This document shows positions 1-9,114 of a DNA stretch of 64,000 bases, piece after piece. The notes below the pieces were generated by a model. It was given only the letters and a program-made list of their open reading frames with translations, was not told where the DNA came from and made no database searches. Position numbers and translations under genes: made by a program. Each line of letters begins with the position of its first letter. Position 1 is the first letter of the stretch. Source of the stretch: Corynebacterium incognita (GTDB lineage: Bacteria > Actinomycetota > Actinomycetes > Mycobacteriales > Mycobacteriaceae); NCBI RefSeq assembly GCF_014217255.1, contig NZ_CP059404.1:2170001-2234000 (forward strand). Direction: 5' to 3'.

Positions 1-366
1 GACATCGACCAGGAATTCTGGGAGGTCGAGGGTTTTGTCGGCGGCCTTCTTCGCGCCGTCGACAAGCGCGGCATCGCCGTAGCGGTCCGCGATGCGGACG
101 TGCTGCTCGCGCACCGCGCCCACGCAGGAGCCGGAGGCGGAGACGACGTAGTCGATGGAAGGGTCCGCGAACGCATCGGCGTAGGTGCGGATGATGGGGA
201 CGGTTTCTTCTTGGTAACCGGTATTGATGTGCATTTGGCCGCAGCAGGTCTGGCCTTCAGGGAAGACGACCTCGTGCCCCAGGCGTGAGAGCAACAAAGC
301 AGTGGCCTTGTGCGCGTCTGGGAACAATGCGTCACCAATGCATGTGGAAAAGAGTGCGATTTTCAT
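1..366 (-). CDS. lutA: LutA/LldE-type Fe-S lactate oxidation subunit (3' part cut off)
   Basis: The first 122 codons of a cysteine-rich iron-sulfur protein are visible; the rest lies beyond the window edge. The N-terminus carries FSTCIGD and the CCG-type motif QTCCGQMHINTGY (residues 40-52), the pattern of the CCG domain in LutA/LldE, one of three subunits of the LutABC L-lactate oxidase complex that converts lactate to pyruvate. A GGAG ribosome binding site lies 6 bases before the ATG. It follows the lactate permease by 65 bases on the same strand, so permease and oxidase form one operon; lutB and lutC are expected outside the window. Confidence 0.88.
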   Translation of the reverse strand, partial: MKIALFSTCIGDALFPDAHKATALLLSRLGHEVVFPEGQTCCGQMHINTGYQEETVPIIRTYADAFADPSIDYVVSASGSCVGAVREQHVRIADRYGDAALVDGAKKAADKTLDLPEFLVDV

Positions 367-431
367 GTGGTACTCCAATGCAATAGGGGGACTAGGACAA
401 GTTTAGTGGTGTTCACATCAGGGAGCCAGAG

Positions 432-2099
432 CTATACAGCCGGGACCAAGAATCCGAGGACGTTGGTCATGAGGAAGACGATGACGCAGACGGCAACCAA
501 GAACACGAAGGAGTAGCCGACGACCGCCTTGAGAATCTTGGACTCTTGGCCTTCCATCTGCACGGCGGTGGCGGCAATAGCCAGGGACTGCGGGGAAATC
601 ATCTTGCCCACGACACCGCCCGAGGTGTTGGATGCCAGCAGCAGATCCGGGCTGACACCCAGGTTGTTGGCGGCGGTGACCTGAAGGTTGGCGAACAGCG
701 CGTTGGCGGACGTGTCCGAGCCGGTAACCGCGGTGCCCACCCAGCCGAGAACGGGGGAGAACAGGGCGTAGAGCGCGCCGGCGCTGGCCACGAACTCACC
801 GATGGAGATGGTTTGGCCAGAGTAGTTCATCACGTAGGCCAGGGCGAGGACCAGAACGATGGTGAGGGCCGACCATTTCATGCGGTTGGCTACTTCGAGG
901 AATTTAGTCCAGGGCGCCGAAGGAGCCAGGGCGAACTTGCCGCCGTCGTTGAAGAAGTAGTAGACCACTGCCACGATAAGACCGGAGATGAGCAGCAGTG
1001 TTCCGGGGTTGCCGAAGACGGACAGGGAGTACGAGGTGTCCATCGGGGTGCCGTCGGCCGCGAGTACGGTGCCGTCCAGCAGCGGCCAGTCCAGCTTGAT
1101 CTTGACTGCATTGAGCAGCTTCGGGATGGCACCACCGACGTTGGCTAGGCCGAAGACCACGGTCACGATGGCGTAGGGCAGCAGGGCCATCCAGATGCGG
1201 CGGCCGTTGAGGTCCGAGCTTGTCGACGCCGCTTCGACGTCCAAGCGTTCGCGGAGCTCGGCGACGCCCTTGGGGTGCCACATTCGCATGAACAAAAATG
1301 CCGCGGCCAGCGAGACGATGCAGGCGATGACGTTGGTGAGCTGGTAGGCAAAGAAGTTGGCGGCCAGCCACTGCGTGATGGCGAACGAGAAGCCAATGAC
1401 CAACGCAGCTGGTGCGGCTTCTTTCATGCCGCGGACGCCGTCGATGATGAACAGGATGAACATCGGCACCAAGGCCGCGATGAGGAAGACTACCGACGCG
1501 GTGAGCGATGCAATGTCCGCGGTCTGCTCCGCGGTGCGGCCGCCTACCTCGCCGGCGGTGGTGATGGGAATGGCCACGGCGCCGAAAGCGACGGGGGCAG
1601 TGTTGGCGATGAGCACCACGGTGGCCGCCTTCAGTGGCTTGATGCCCAGCGCCATAATCATGGTCGCGGTGATGGCCACGGGAGCGCCGAAGCCGGCGAG
1701 CGCCTCAAGCATGCCGCCGAAGCAGAACGCGATGAGGATGGCCTGAACTCGAATGTCACCTTCGCCCAGCAGGTCGAAGGTCTTGCGCAGGTCATCGAAA
1801 CGCCCGGCCGCCACTGTGATCTCGTAGAACCAAATGGCCATGACGATGACCCAGACGATGGGCAATAAACCGAAGAGCCCGCCGCGACCGGCCGAGGACA
1901 GTGCCATGTCCCAGGGCATATCAAAGGCAAAGATTGCTACGAGCAGTGCCGCAGCGAGGGCGATCGCCCCCGAGGTATGCGCACGCATCTTGAGTAGAAG
2001 AAGGCACACGAAGAAGGTGACCAGGGGAACTGCAGAAACCACCGCAGAAAGCCCGGTGCTTCCTCCCACCGCGTCCGTTGTGATCTGGAAAATATCCAT
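432..2099 (-). CDS. lldP: L-lactate permease (LctP family)
   Basis: A protein of about 555 residues with some 12-14 hydrophobic segments throughout, of the lactate permease family (LldP/LctP), importing L-lactate (and glycolate in relatives) with protons across the cytoplasmic membrane. Family-like stretches include GGMLEALAGFGAPVAI and the C-terminal SGGVVGKMISPQSLAIA. I start it at the ATG at 2099 (MDIFQITTD): a GAGGA ribosome binding site sits 8 bases upstream, and the alternative GTG 15 bases earlier overlaps that site. It is the first gene of the operon with lutA. C. glutamicum controls its lactate genes with LldR; I did not identify an LldR site with confidence. Confidence 0.92.
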   Translation of the reverse strand: MDIFQITTDAVGGSTGLSAVVSAVPLVTFFVCLLLLKMRAHTSGAIALAAALLVAIFAFDMPWDMALSSAGRGGLFGLLPIVWVIVMAIWFYEITVAAGRFDDLRKTFDLLGEGDIRVQAILIAFCFGGMLEALAGFGAPVAITATMIMALGIKPLKAATVVLIANTAPVAFGAVAIPITTAGEVGGRTAEQTADIASLTASVVFLIAALVPMFILFIIDGVRGMKEAAPAALVIGFSFAITQWLAANFFAYQLTNVIACIVSLAAAFLFMRMWHPKGVAELRERLDVEAASTSSDLNGRRIWMALLPYAIVTVVFGLANVGGAIPKLLNAVKIKLDWPLLDGTVLAADGTPMDTSYSLSVFGNPGTLLLISGLIVAVVYYFFNDGGKFALAPSAPWTKFLEVANRMKWSALTIVLVLALAYVMNYSGQTISIGEFVASAGALYALFSPVLGWVGTAVTGSDTSANALFANLQVTAANNLGVSPDLLLASNTSGGVVGKMISPQSLAIAATAVQMEGQESKILKAVVGYSFVFLVAVCVIVFLMTNVLGFLVPAV

Positions 2100-2260
2100 A
2101 AGGACCGTCCTCACGGGGATTCGGGGATGAAATGCAAGGTAAAAAGCTAAAGGATTATCGATTCAGTTTTCAGATACTAATGCGTTCCATCCTAGTTGAC
2201 TTATAGGTACTGTGATACCTGAATACCGTAGAAAACGGCATTCCGATAAACTAAGGCGCC
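2100..2260. promoter_or_regulatory. Divergent promoter region lldP / argS
   Basis: A 161-base AT-richer spacer between divergent genes that must hold both promoters. On the plus strand TTGACT at 2196-2201 is a good -35 match; TACCGT (2224-2229) and GATACC (2214-2219) are possible -10 boxes, but neither is ideally spaced. The assignment is inference. Confidence 0.35.
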
Positions 2261-3913
2261 ATGACCCCAGCTGAACTTTCTTCGCTTGTTAAGTCTACGG
2301 CGACCACCGTCATGAACGACCGGCAGCTCGATGTCACGGTGCTTCCGGAGGCCGTCACAGTAGAGCGTCCTCGTAACCCAGAACACGGCGATTACGCCAC
2401 CAACCTCGCGCTTCAGGTGGCGAAGAAGGCCGGGGTAAACCCACGCGAATTCGCCGGATGGCTTGCCGACGCCCTGGGTGCCGACGCCGCGATCGACTCC
2501 TGCGAGGTTGCCGGCCCCGGCTTCATTAATATTCGCCTCGCCGCCGCCGCGCAGGGCGAAATGGTGACAAAGATCCTTGCAGCGGGGAAGGCTTTCGGGG
2601 CTAGCGAGCTCTATGCCGGGACCGCCATTAACTTGGAATTCGTCTCCGCCAACCCGACCGGGCCCATTCACCTGGGCGGCACCCGCTGGGCTGCTATGGG
2701 TGACTCGCTCGGCCGCGTCCTTGAGGCTGCCGGTGCGAAGGTGACCCGGGAGTATTACTTCAATGACCACGGCGGTCAGATTGATCGCTTCGCACGCTCC
2801 CTCGTGGCCTCCGCTAAGGGTGAGCCCACCCCGGAGGACGGCTACGGCGGCGAGTACATCGCGGAGATTGGCCAGGCGGTCGTCGCCAAGCGCCCGGATG
2901 CCCTTGAAGGTTCCGCGGAGGACGTTCAAGAAACCTTCCGCGCTCTGGGTGTGGACATGATGTTCGAGCGCATCAAGGCTTCCTTGCACGAGTTCGGCGT
3001 GGACTTTGATGTCTACTTCCATGAAAACTCCCTGTACGAGTCCGGCGCCGTGGACCGCGCACTCGATGCGCTCAAGGACAATGGCTACCTTTACGAAAGC
3101 GAGGGCGCCTGGTGGTTGAAGTCGTCCGAGTTCGGCGACTCCAAGGACCGCGTAGTCATCAAGTCTGACGGCGACGCAGCCTATATCGCCGGCGACATCG
3201 CGTACGTGGCCGACAAGATCGACCGCGGGCACGACCTCTGCATTTACATGCTGGGTGCGGACCATCACGGCTACATCGCCCGCCTGAAAGCCGCGGCGCA
3301 GGCGCTGGGCTACAACCCGGACCAGGTGGAGGTGCTCATCGGCCAAATGGTGAACCTGCTGCGCAACGGCCAGGCGGTGCGCATGTCCAAGCGCGCCGGC
3401 ACCGTGATTACCCTCGAGGATCTCGTGGAGGCCATCGGCGTGGACGCCGCGCGCTACTCGTTGGTGCGTTCCTCGGCAGATTCGTCGCTGGACATTGACC
3501 TGGAACTGTGGGCCTCGCAGTCGTCCGACAATCCGGTGTATTACGTGCAGTACGGGCATGCCCGCCTGTGTTCGATTGCGCGTAAGGCCGCGGAGCTTGG
3601 CGTCGGCGCGCAGGACGCCGACCTGTCGCTGCTGACACACGATCGCGAGGGTGACCTCATCCGCACCCTGGGTGAGTTCCCCGCCGTGGTGGAAGCGGCT
3701 GCCACCCTGCGTGAACCACACCGCGTGGCCCGCTACGCTGAGGAGCTGGCTGGTGTGTTCCACCGCTTCTACGACGCCTGCCAGATCCTGCCCAAGGCGG
3801 GCGCGGAAGCCGAGCCTATCCACGGCGCACGCTTAGCGCTGGCTGCGGCCTCCCGCCAGGTGCTGTCCAACGCCCTGACCATGGTGGGCGTGAGCGCGCC
3901 GGAGAGGATGTAG
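2261..3913 (+). CDS. argS: Arginyl-tRNA synthetase
   Basis: Class I aminoacyl-tRNA synthetase of 550 residues, normal length, charging tRNA-Arg with arginine. The N-terminal tRNA-binding domain (about 1-115) is followed by the HIGH-like motif [17 protein letters not shown] near residue 130, the catalytic Rossmann fold, the KMSKS-like motif VRMSKRAGT near residue 375, and a DALR anticodon-binding domain at the C-terminus ([11 protein letters not shown]). The ATG at 2261 is the first in frame. The stop is directly followed by the lysA start, so the two are cotranscribed, the classical corynebacterial argS-lysA operon in which arginine and lysine control the mRNA in C. glutamicum. Confidence 0.97.
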   Translation: MTPAELSSLVKSTATTVMNDRQLDVTVLPEAVTVERPRNPEHGDYATNLALQVAKKAGVNPREFAGWLADALGADAAIDSCEVAGPGFINIRLAAAAQGEMVTKILAAGKAFGASELYAGTAINLEFVSANPTGPIHLGGTRWAAMGDSLGRVLEAAGAKVTREYYFNDHGGQIDRFARSLVASAKGEPTPEDGYGGEYIAEIGQAVVAKRPDALEGSAEDVQETFRALGVDMMFERIKASLHEFGVDFDVYFHENSLYESGAVDRALDALKDNGYLYESEGAWWLKSSEFGDSKDRVVIKSDGDAAYIAGDIAYVADKIDRGHDLCIYMLGADHHGYIARLKAAAQALGYNPDQVEVLIGQMVNLLRNGQAVRMSKRAGTVITLEDLVEAIGVDAARYSLVRSSADSSLDIDLELWASQSSDNPVYYVQYGHARLCSIARKAAELGVGAQDADLSLLTHDREGDLIRTLGEFPAVVEAAATLREPHRVARYAEELAGVFHRFYDACQILPKAGAEAEPIHGARLALAAASRQVLSNALTMVGVSAPERM

Positions 3914-5290
3914 ATGTCGGCGAACGACACGAGCGCAGACTTCAACGATTTTCCCGCTCACGTCTGGCCCCGCCACACCCGTCGGGAGGAAGACGGCGTC
4001 ATCACCATCGCGGGCGTTCCGTTGCCGGAAGTGGCGGAGGAATTCTCCACCCCAGTGATGGTCTTTGACGAGGACGAGTTCCGGCTGCGCTGCCGCGAGA
4101 TGGCGGCGGCCTTCGGCGGCCCGGACCGCGTGCACTACGCCGCCAAGGCGTTCCTGTCCAAGGCGGTGGCCAGCTTCGTGGACGAAGAGGGCCTGAACCT
4201 CGACGTAGCGTCTATCAACGAGCTTAAAATCGCACTGGCAGCTCACTTCCCGGCTGCTCGCATTTCCGCACACGGCAACAACAAAGGCGCGGACTTCCTG
4301 CGCCTGTGCGTCGCCGAAGGTGTGGGGCGCGTCATCATTGACTCCGCAGCCGACATCGAGCTGCTGGACTATATTGCCGCGAAGGCGGGGCGCCGCCAAG
4401 ACGTGCTCATCCGGGTGACCCCCGGCGTGGATGCACACACGCATGAATTCATCGCGACGAGTCACGAGGACCAGAAATTTGGTGTGTCGTTGGCCACCGG
4501 CGAAGCCTTCGCCGCTGTTCAAGCCTGCCTGAACGCGGAAAATATCTCGCTCCAGGGATTGCATTGCCACGTCGGTTCGCAGGTTTTTGACGCCGATGGG
4601 TTCACGCTCGCGGCGGAACGTGTTCTAGAACTGTACTCACGCATCAACCGTGAGCTCGGCGTGAGTCTGGGGGAGCTGGACCTGGGCGGCGGCTACGGGA
4701 TTCCGTATACCGCACCGGAGCGTGCCCTCGACGTCGCGGCGGTGGCCAAGCAACTGCTGGCCGCGGTAGCGCGCACGGCGGAAGAGCTGGGGATCCAGCC
4801 CCCTAAGGTTTTGGTGGAGCCCGGTCGCGCGATCGTCGGCCCGGCCGCGGTGACCGTCTACGAGGTGGGCACCATCAAGGATGTTCACACTGGGAAGTCA
4901 GACGTTCCTGTACGTCGCTACGTGAGCGTAGACGGCGGCATGAGCGATAACATTCGCCCGGCGCTCTACGACGCCGACTATGACTTGCGCGTGGTGGGCC
5001 GTTACACCGAGGGCGAGCTTGTCGACGCCCGCGTGGTGGGATCGCACTGCGAGTCTGGCGATATCCTGGTGGACGAACTGTCGCTGCCGAACGACGTTGC
5101 ACCGGGTGACCTTGTCGCGCTGGCGGCGACGGGCGCCTACTGTTACTCGATGTCCTCGCGCTACAACGCTTTTGTGCGCCCGGCCGTTGTTGCCGTGCGC
5201 GCCGGGGTAGTGAAGCCCATGCTGCGCAGGGAAACCATCGATGATCTGCTCTCTCTTGAGGTCTCATTCTTAGAGAACTCCACCGACTAA
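3914..5290 (+). CDS. lysA: Diaminopimelate decarboxylase
   Basis: PLP enzyme (fold type III) of 458 residues that decarboxylates meso-diaminopimelate to L-lysine, the last step of lysine synthesis. Visible motifs are [11 protein letters not shown], which carries the PLP lysine, HCHVGSQ, the phosphate-binding [16 protein letters not shown], and HCESGD with the catalytic cysteine contributed across the dimer. The ATG directly abuts the argS stop codon with no spacer, which implies translational coupling. A GC-rich inverted repeat follows the stop. Confidence 0.97.
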   Translation: MSANDTSADFNDFPAHVWPRHTRREEDGVITIAGVPLPEVAEEFSTPVMVFDEDEFRLRCREMAAAFGGPDRVHYAAKAFLSKAVASFVDEEGLNLDVASINELKIALAAHFPAARISAHGNNKGADFLRLCVAEGVGRVIIDSAADIELLDYIAAKAGRRQDVLIRVTPGVDAHTHEFIATSHEDQKFGVSLATGEAFAAVQACLNAENISLQGLHCHVGSQVFDADGFTLAAERVLELYSRINRELGVSLGELDLGGGYGIPYTAPERALDVAAVAKQLLAAVARTAEELGIQPPKVLVEPGRAIVGPAAVTVYEVGTIKDVHTGKSDVPVRRYVSVDGGMSDNIRPALYDADYDLRVVGRYTEGELVDARVVGSHCESGDILVDELSLPNDVAPGDLVALAATGAYCYSMSSRYNAFVRPAVVAVRAGVVKPMLRRETIDDLLSLEVSFLENSTD

Positions 5291-5318
5291 CCCCGCGGTG
5301 AGGCCGACACGGCGGGGT
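5291..5318. terminator. GC-rich hairpin between convergent lysA and small secreted protein gene
   Basis: CCCCGC and GCGGGG arms around a 15-base loop lie just after the lysA stop and about 25 bases beyond the end of the opposing gene, so it may serve both. There is no U-tract, so intrinsic termination is only plausible. Confidence 0.45.
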
Positions 5319-5343
5319 GTGCTGTGAGGGGAGTCGATTCTGC

Positions 5344-5595
5344 TTAGAACTTAGGCAGGTGCTTCATGACATTCGGGACGTAGCCCTGGTCAGCCAGCAT
5401 GTTGTACAGGCCGAAGACGATGGCGATGGAAGCTGCGGTGTAGACCAGGGACAGAGCGGAGGAGCCGGTGCCGATGGCGGAGCCGGTCAGCTCAGCGGAG
5501 CCAGTGGAGGACTCGGCGTTGGCAACACCGGTGCCTGCGAAGACCAGGGCGGTGGAGGTAGCGATAGCTGCTGCAGAGCGGGAGAAGCGCTTCAT
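5344..5595 (-). CDS. Small secreted or membrane protein, 83 aa, unknown function
   Basis: An 83-residue protein with a clean Sec signal peptide: KR at residues 2-3, a hydrophobic core at 8-24 and a likely cleavage after ANA (residues 25-27). The mature part is about 55 residues: a Ser/Thr/Gly-rich linker, one hydrophobic segment (LVYTAASIAIVFGLYNML) and a short polar tail. The ribosome binding site TAGGAG lies 6 bases before the ATG. It points against its neighbours lysA and hom and has its own promoter region. I do not recognise a family. Possible roles are a small envelope or mycomembrane-associated peptide, but nothing in the sequence proves that. Confidence 0.72.
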   Translation of the reverse strand: MKRFSRSAAAIATSTALVFAGTGVANAESSTGSAELTGSAIGTGSSALSLVYTAASIAIVFGLYNMLADQGYVPNVMKHLPKF

Positions 5596-6069
5596 GGGTT
5601 ACTCCTAAACGTCGTAGGTAATGGTGGGTATTGTGAATAAAATGCGCATGCCCAGGGGAGTGGAAAGTTCCACGTCCCCGCGAACCAAACCAGACAAACT
5701 GTGTCCTTGGTTACAGTGCATGCACTAGCGCCCAAGTTAGCAGCCAGGCTGCGGTGGGTTCGCGTGAGCGCATGAAAGTTCACCTATATTTCACTTTCAT
5801 GGTGACGGGTGGTGCGAATGTGATGGAAGGTGACGCGTTTGTGACCATGTGAAATGGTGGGATGGTCGGGCCTGTCGGCATTACAGGGGCGGCGCCCTGG
5901 AGGGTATAGGCGGCTTCCGGATCTGGTCAGGCGTGGCGGGATGAAGCAAAGGGGGAGCGTGGCAGGCGGGGGACAATAATAGTTGCCGAAAAGCCTTAAA
6001 TAGACTACTAAGTCTGTATCATTGGCGTGGTAACTATTCATTTCCGGATCAGGTAGAGAGGGGAGCGCC
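5596..6069. promoter_or_regulatory. 474-base divergent spacer before hom
   Basis: No convincing gene. The left part must hold the promoter of the small secreted protein gene (minus strand). The right part holds the hom promoter and a McbR-like operator at 6001-6016. Short reading frames here lack ribosome binding sites and family resemblance. Confidence 0.6.
6001..6016. promoter_or_regulatory. McbR-type operator upstream of hom
   Basis: TAGAC-TACTAA-GTCTG, against the known McbR consensus TAGAC-N6-GTCTA, one mismatch at the last base, 54 bases before the hom start. In C. glutamicum McbR (a TetR repressor responding to S-adenosylhomocysteine) controls methionine and sulfur genes and hom. Site and position are seen; the regulator itself is not in the window. 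Confidence 0.7.
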
Positions 6070-7440
6070 ATGAACGCTACGACTCAAGCAGCAGCATCGA
6101 ACCAGAAACAGGATGCGACTATCTCTGGCGGCTCTTCCTCCGGGGCTCGCGCGGGAAGCGTTGGTGTGGCCCTGTTGGGTATGGGAACGGTGGGAGCCGA
6201 GGTCTTCCGCCTGCTGGAAGAAAACAGCAACGATTTCACGCACCGCATCGGCGGGGCCGTGGAGATCAAGGGCGTCGCCGTCTCCAATATGTCGAAGCCA
6301 CGTCCGGGAGTGCCCGATGAACTGCTTACTGATGATGCACATGCGCTCATCAATCGAGACGACGTGGACGTCGTGGTGGAAGTCATCGGTGGTATTGATT
6401 ATCCACGTGAACTCGTGCTGGCGGCGCTGAAGGCAGGAAAGTCCGTGGTGACCGCCAACAAAGCGCTCGTCGCCGCCCACGCGGACGAATTGGCGGCTGC
6501 CGCCGACGCCGCCGATGTCGACCTGTACTTCGAAGCGGCCGTGGCCGCCGCGATCCCCGTCGTCGGCATGCTGCGGCGCTCGCTGGCAGGCGACAAAATC
6601 CAGCGCATTTCCGGCATCGTCAACGGCACCACCAACTTCATCCTGGATGCCATGGCTTCCACAGGTGCTTCCTATGACGAAGCGCTGGCTGAGGCTACCC
6701 GGTTGGGCTACGCAGAGGCTGATCCGACCGCGGACGTCGAAGGGCACGATGCTGCTAGCAAGGCCGCCATCATGGCCTCGCTGGGCTTCCATACCCGCGT
6801 GAAGTTTGAGGACGTGCACTGCGAGGGTATTTCTGCAGTGACGGCGAAGGACATTGCCGCCGCCGACCAGGCTGGCTACGTGATCAAGCTCCTTGCGATC
6901 TGCGAGCGCCTCGTCGCGGAGGACGGCAGCGAATCGGTCAACGCGCGCGTCCACCCGACACTCGTGTCCAAGGAACACCCGCTGGCTAGCGTTAACGAGT
7001 CCTACAACGCCATTTTCGTGGAGGCCGAGGCCGCGGGCTCGCTGATGTTCTACGGCAACGGCGCGGGTGGCAACCCAACCGCGTCCGCCGTGCTCGGTGA
7101 CCTCGTGGGTGCCGCCCGGAACAAGGTGCACGGAGGCCGCGCGCCAGGTGAGAACACCTATGCCAACCTGCCGCTCGCAGACTTCGGCGAAGTGACCGCG
7201 CGCTATCACATCGATATGGAGGTCGATGACCGTGCTGGCATGCTCGCCGCCGTGGCTCAGGAATTCGCCAAATCGGGCGTGTCCATCCGTACCGTGCGAC
7301 AGCAGGACACAGGTCATACCGCGCGCCTCATCGTGGTTACCCACTCCGCACAAGAAAAAGTTCTAGACGCTACCGTCCATGCGCTGTCCAACGTCCCGGG
7401 CGTCAAGGCTGTGGATTCAGTGATCCGGCTGGGTGCATAG
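6070..7440 (+). CDS. hom: Homoserine dehydrogenase
   Basis: A 456-residue NAD(P)-dependent enzyme reducing aspartate semialdehyde to homoserine, the branch point to threonine, isoleucine and methionine. The Rossmann motif [14 protein letters not shown] (about residues 33-46) is followed by the catalytic domain ([34 protein letters not shown]) and a C-terminal ACT domain (about 375-455). The glycine in [13 protein letters not shown] matches the position whose mutation abolishes threonine inhibition in C. glutamicum, so feedback control is probably intact. The N-terminus has a roughly 30-residue Ser/Gly-rich extension. A purine-rich AGAGGGGAG precedes the ATG. thrB follows directly. Confidence 0.97.
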   Translation: MNATTQAAASNQKQDATISGGSSSGARAGSVGVALLGMGTVGAEVFRLLEENSNDFTHRIGGAVEIKGVAVSNMSKPRPGVPDELLTDDAHALINRDDVDVVVEVIGGIDYPRELVLAALKAGKSVVTANKALVAAHADELAAAADAADVDLYFEAAVAAAIPVVGMLRRSLAGDKIQRISGIVNGTTNFILDAMASTGASYDEALAEATRLGYAEADPTADVEGHDAASKAAIMASLGFHTRVKFEDVHCEGISAVTAKDIAAADQAGYVIKLLAICERLVAEDGSESVNARVHPTLVSKEHPLASVNESYNAIFVEAEAAGSLMFYGNGAGGNPTASAVLGDLVGAARNKVHGGRAPGENTYANLPLADFGEVTARYHIDMEVDDRAGMLAAVAQEFAKSGVSIRTVRQQDTGHTARLIVVTHSAQEKVLDATVHALSNVPGVKAVDSVIRLGA

Positions 7441-7441
7441 C

Positions 7442-8347
7442 GTGTCGAAGATTTCGTTTGTCCGGGTTTCGGTCCCGGCGACCTCGGCCAACTTAGGCCC
7501 GGGGTATGACACCCTCGGCATGGCCCTGAGCCTGTATGACGAGGTTACGGTGGAGGTCGTGGATTCCGGGATCGCCGTCGTCATCAACGGTGAGGGAGCA
7601 GAGACTCTCCCGCGCGATGAACGGCACCTGGTGGTCCGTGCGATCACTGCTGCGCTGCGTGCTGCCGGGATGGAAGTGCCAGGCCTCAAGGTGTCCTGCA
7701 CAAACAACATCCCGCAGTCGCGGGGGCTGGGGTCTTCGGCCGCCGCGGCGGTCGCAGGCGTAATGGCGGGCAACGCCCTGGCTGGGTTTTCCTTGAGCGA
7801 CGCGGACGTCGTCCAGCTGGCCTCTGAATTTGAGGGCCATCCCGATAATGCCGCGGCCGCGGTACTCGGTGGAGCTGTAGTGTCCTGGACCGGAAGCGAC
7901 ACCGCGACGTCTGGGGTGCAATACCAGGCACAATGCTTCGCGGTGCACGAGGACATTCGCGCGACGGCGTTCGTCCCGCAGTTCCACGCTTCCACGAATG
8001 AGGTGCGCGGGGTCCTGCCTGACACCGTTTCGCATGCCGACGCCGCGTTTAATGTCGCTCGCGGAGCACTTCAGGTTCTCGCTCTGCAACACAATCCGGA
8101 GCTACTTTTTGAGGCCACGAGAGACGTGTTGCATCAGCCGTATCGGGCGGGCGTGCTGGGTGTGTCGTTCGAGTGGGTGCGACGCCTGCGGGAGGCGGGC
8201 GTCGCGGCGTTCTTGTCTGGCGCGGGGCCCACGGTACTGGCCTTGCACACCGAACCCCTGGCTCCGGAGTTGCTCACCCGCGCCGAGGAGGAAGGTCTCG
8301 TGGTCTATTCGCTGCGGCCGGACCGCGGGGCTACTGCTTCTGTGTAG
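7442..8347 (+). CDS. thrB: Homoserine kinase
   Basis: GHMP-family kinase of about 301 residues phosphorylating homoserine with ATP for threonine synthesis. The N-terminal [15 protein letters not shown] and the ATP-binding loop [16 protein letters not shown] are typical, as is the C-terminal [13 protein letters not shown]. The GTG at 7442 lies one base after the hom stop; a second GTG at 7433 would overlap hom by 8 bases and cannot be excluded. No separate promoter is visible, so hom-thrB is one operon. Confidence 0.95.
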   Translation: MSKISFVRVSVPATSANLGPGYDTLGMALSLYDEVTVEVVDSGIAVVINGEGAETLPRDERHLVVRAITAALRAAGMEVPGLKVSCTNNIPQSRGLGSSAAAAVAGVMAGNALAGFSLSDADVVQLASEFEGHPDNAAAAVLGGAVVSWTGSDTATSGVQYQAQCFAVHEDIRATAFVPQFHASTNEVRGVLPDTVSHADAAFNVARGALQVLALQHNPELLFEATRDVLHQPYRAGVLGVSFEWVRRLREAGVAAFLSGAGPTVLALHTEPLAPELLTRAEEEGLVVYSLRPDRGATASV

Positions 8348-8376
8348 CCTGATACGACTCGAATTGACCCGAACTT

Positions 8377-9114
8377 TTAGGCGCTTGGCGTGGATGCGTC
8401 TCGTTCTTCACCCGCCGGTGCTAGGCGAACAGCGCAGGTGCCTGGGCCGGAACGAGGGATAAGCGTCAACGAGGTCTTGCCGTCGGTGTGAGAACGCATG
8501 GCCTCTTGGAGGAAGCCGTCGTGCACTGCACAGATGAAGGGCGAGGGCTGGGCAGACGCCGTGGTGAAAGGGCAGGCATTGAGGTCCACCTGGGACTCGC
8601 CCGAAGGTGTGTCGGGCTGGACTGTGGGGTCAAAGCCCATGTCGCGTAAGCGGCGGAAGACCGGTGCGAGCACGCTGCCCGAGTTCGCCAGGTCTTCTCC
8701 GTAGAGTTTCATTGTGCGTGCCCACTTTGTGCCGATCTCCCGGGCCATATTCAGGTCGGCGGAGCTGAGATCATCCCGCGACGCCACCATGCCGGCCAGG
8801 ACCTCGATGAGCGTGACGTATTCTTCTGCGATGGAGCGATTGTCCGGCACGCGCACTTGGAAAATCAGAGACGGGCGGCCGCGGCCCTTCGCTGGGGCGG
8901 TCACGACGCGCACGGCGTCGTGCGCTACAAGTTCGTCTAGGTGTCCGCGGGCGGTATTGACATGCATGCCTAGCTTGGCCGCAACGTCGGCGGCGCGGGC
9001 GCCTTCCGGGAACGTTTGTAGGGTATTGAGCACCTCTCGTTGCTTCGGTGAAAGCGTGAGGGATTCCGGGAAGAGTTCCGCTGCAGCGCGGGGCGCGGAA
9101 TGTTGAGTAGCCAT
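8377..9114 (-). CDS. arnR: ArnR-like winged-helix regulator with C-terminal cysteines
   Basis: A 245-residue DNA-binding protein with an N-terminal winged helix (residues 20-90; recognition region AAKLGMHVNTARGHLDELV, wing KGRGRPSLIFQ) and a C-terminal sensor region with Cys181 (NACPF), Cys195 (FICAVHDGFL) and Cys227 (GTCAVRL), a pattern suited to an Fe-S cluster. In C. glutamicum the regulator next to hom-thrB is ArnR, which represses narKGHJI and responds to nitric oxide; position and build match, so I assign it by synteny. It starts two bases before the end of modBC's neighbourhood (directly abutting the modBC stop), with AAGGAG seven bases upstream inside modBC, so it is the last gene of the molybdate operon. 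A SufR-like regulator is the alternative. Confidence 0.72.
   Translation of the reverse strand: MATQHSAPRAAAELFPESLTLSPKQREVLNTLQTFPEGARAADVAAKLGMHVNTARGHLDELVAHDAVRVVTAPAKGRGRPSLIFQVRVPDNRSIAEEYVTLIEVLAGMVASRDDLSSADLNMAREIGTKWARTMKLYGEDLANSGSVLAPVFRRLRDMGFDPTVQPDTPSGESQVDLNACPFTTASAQPSPFICAVHDGFLQEAMRSHTDGKTSLTLIPRSGPGTCAVRLAPAGEERDASTPSA

Noticed and set aside
387-391. Thought that NirK lacked its catalytic histidine (residues 387-391 of the protein, QFDLM)
   Set aside because: The position I first compared is not the catalytic one. The catalytic His lies in the SFHVVGEIFD segment (His428), which matches AniA, so the active site is complete.
2201-3823. 540-codon minus-strand frame opposite argS
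   Set aside because: Antisense shadow of argS with no motif or ribosome binding site.
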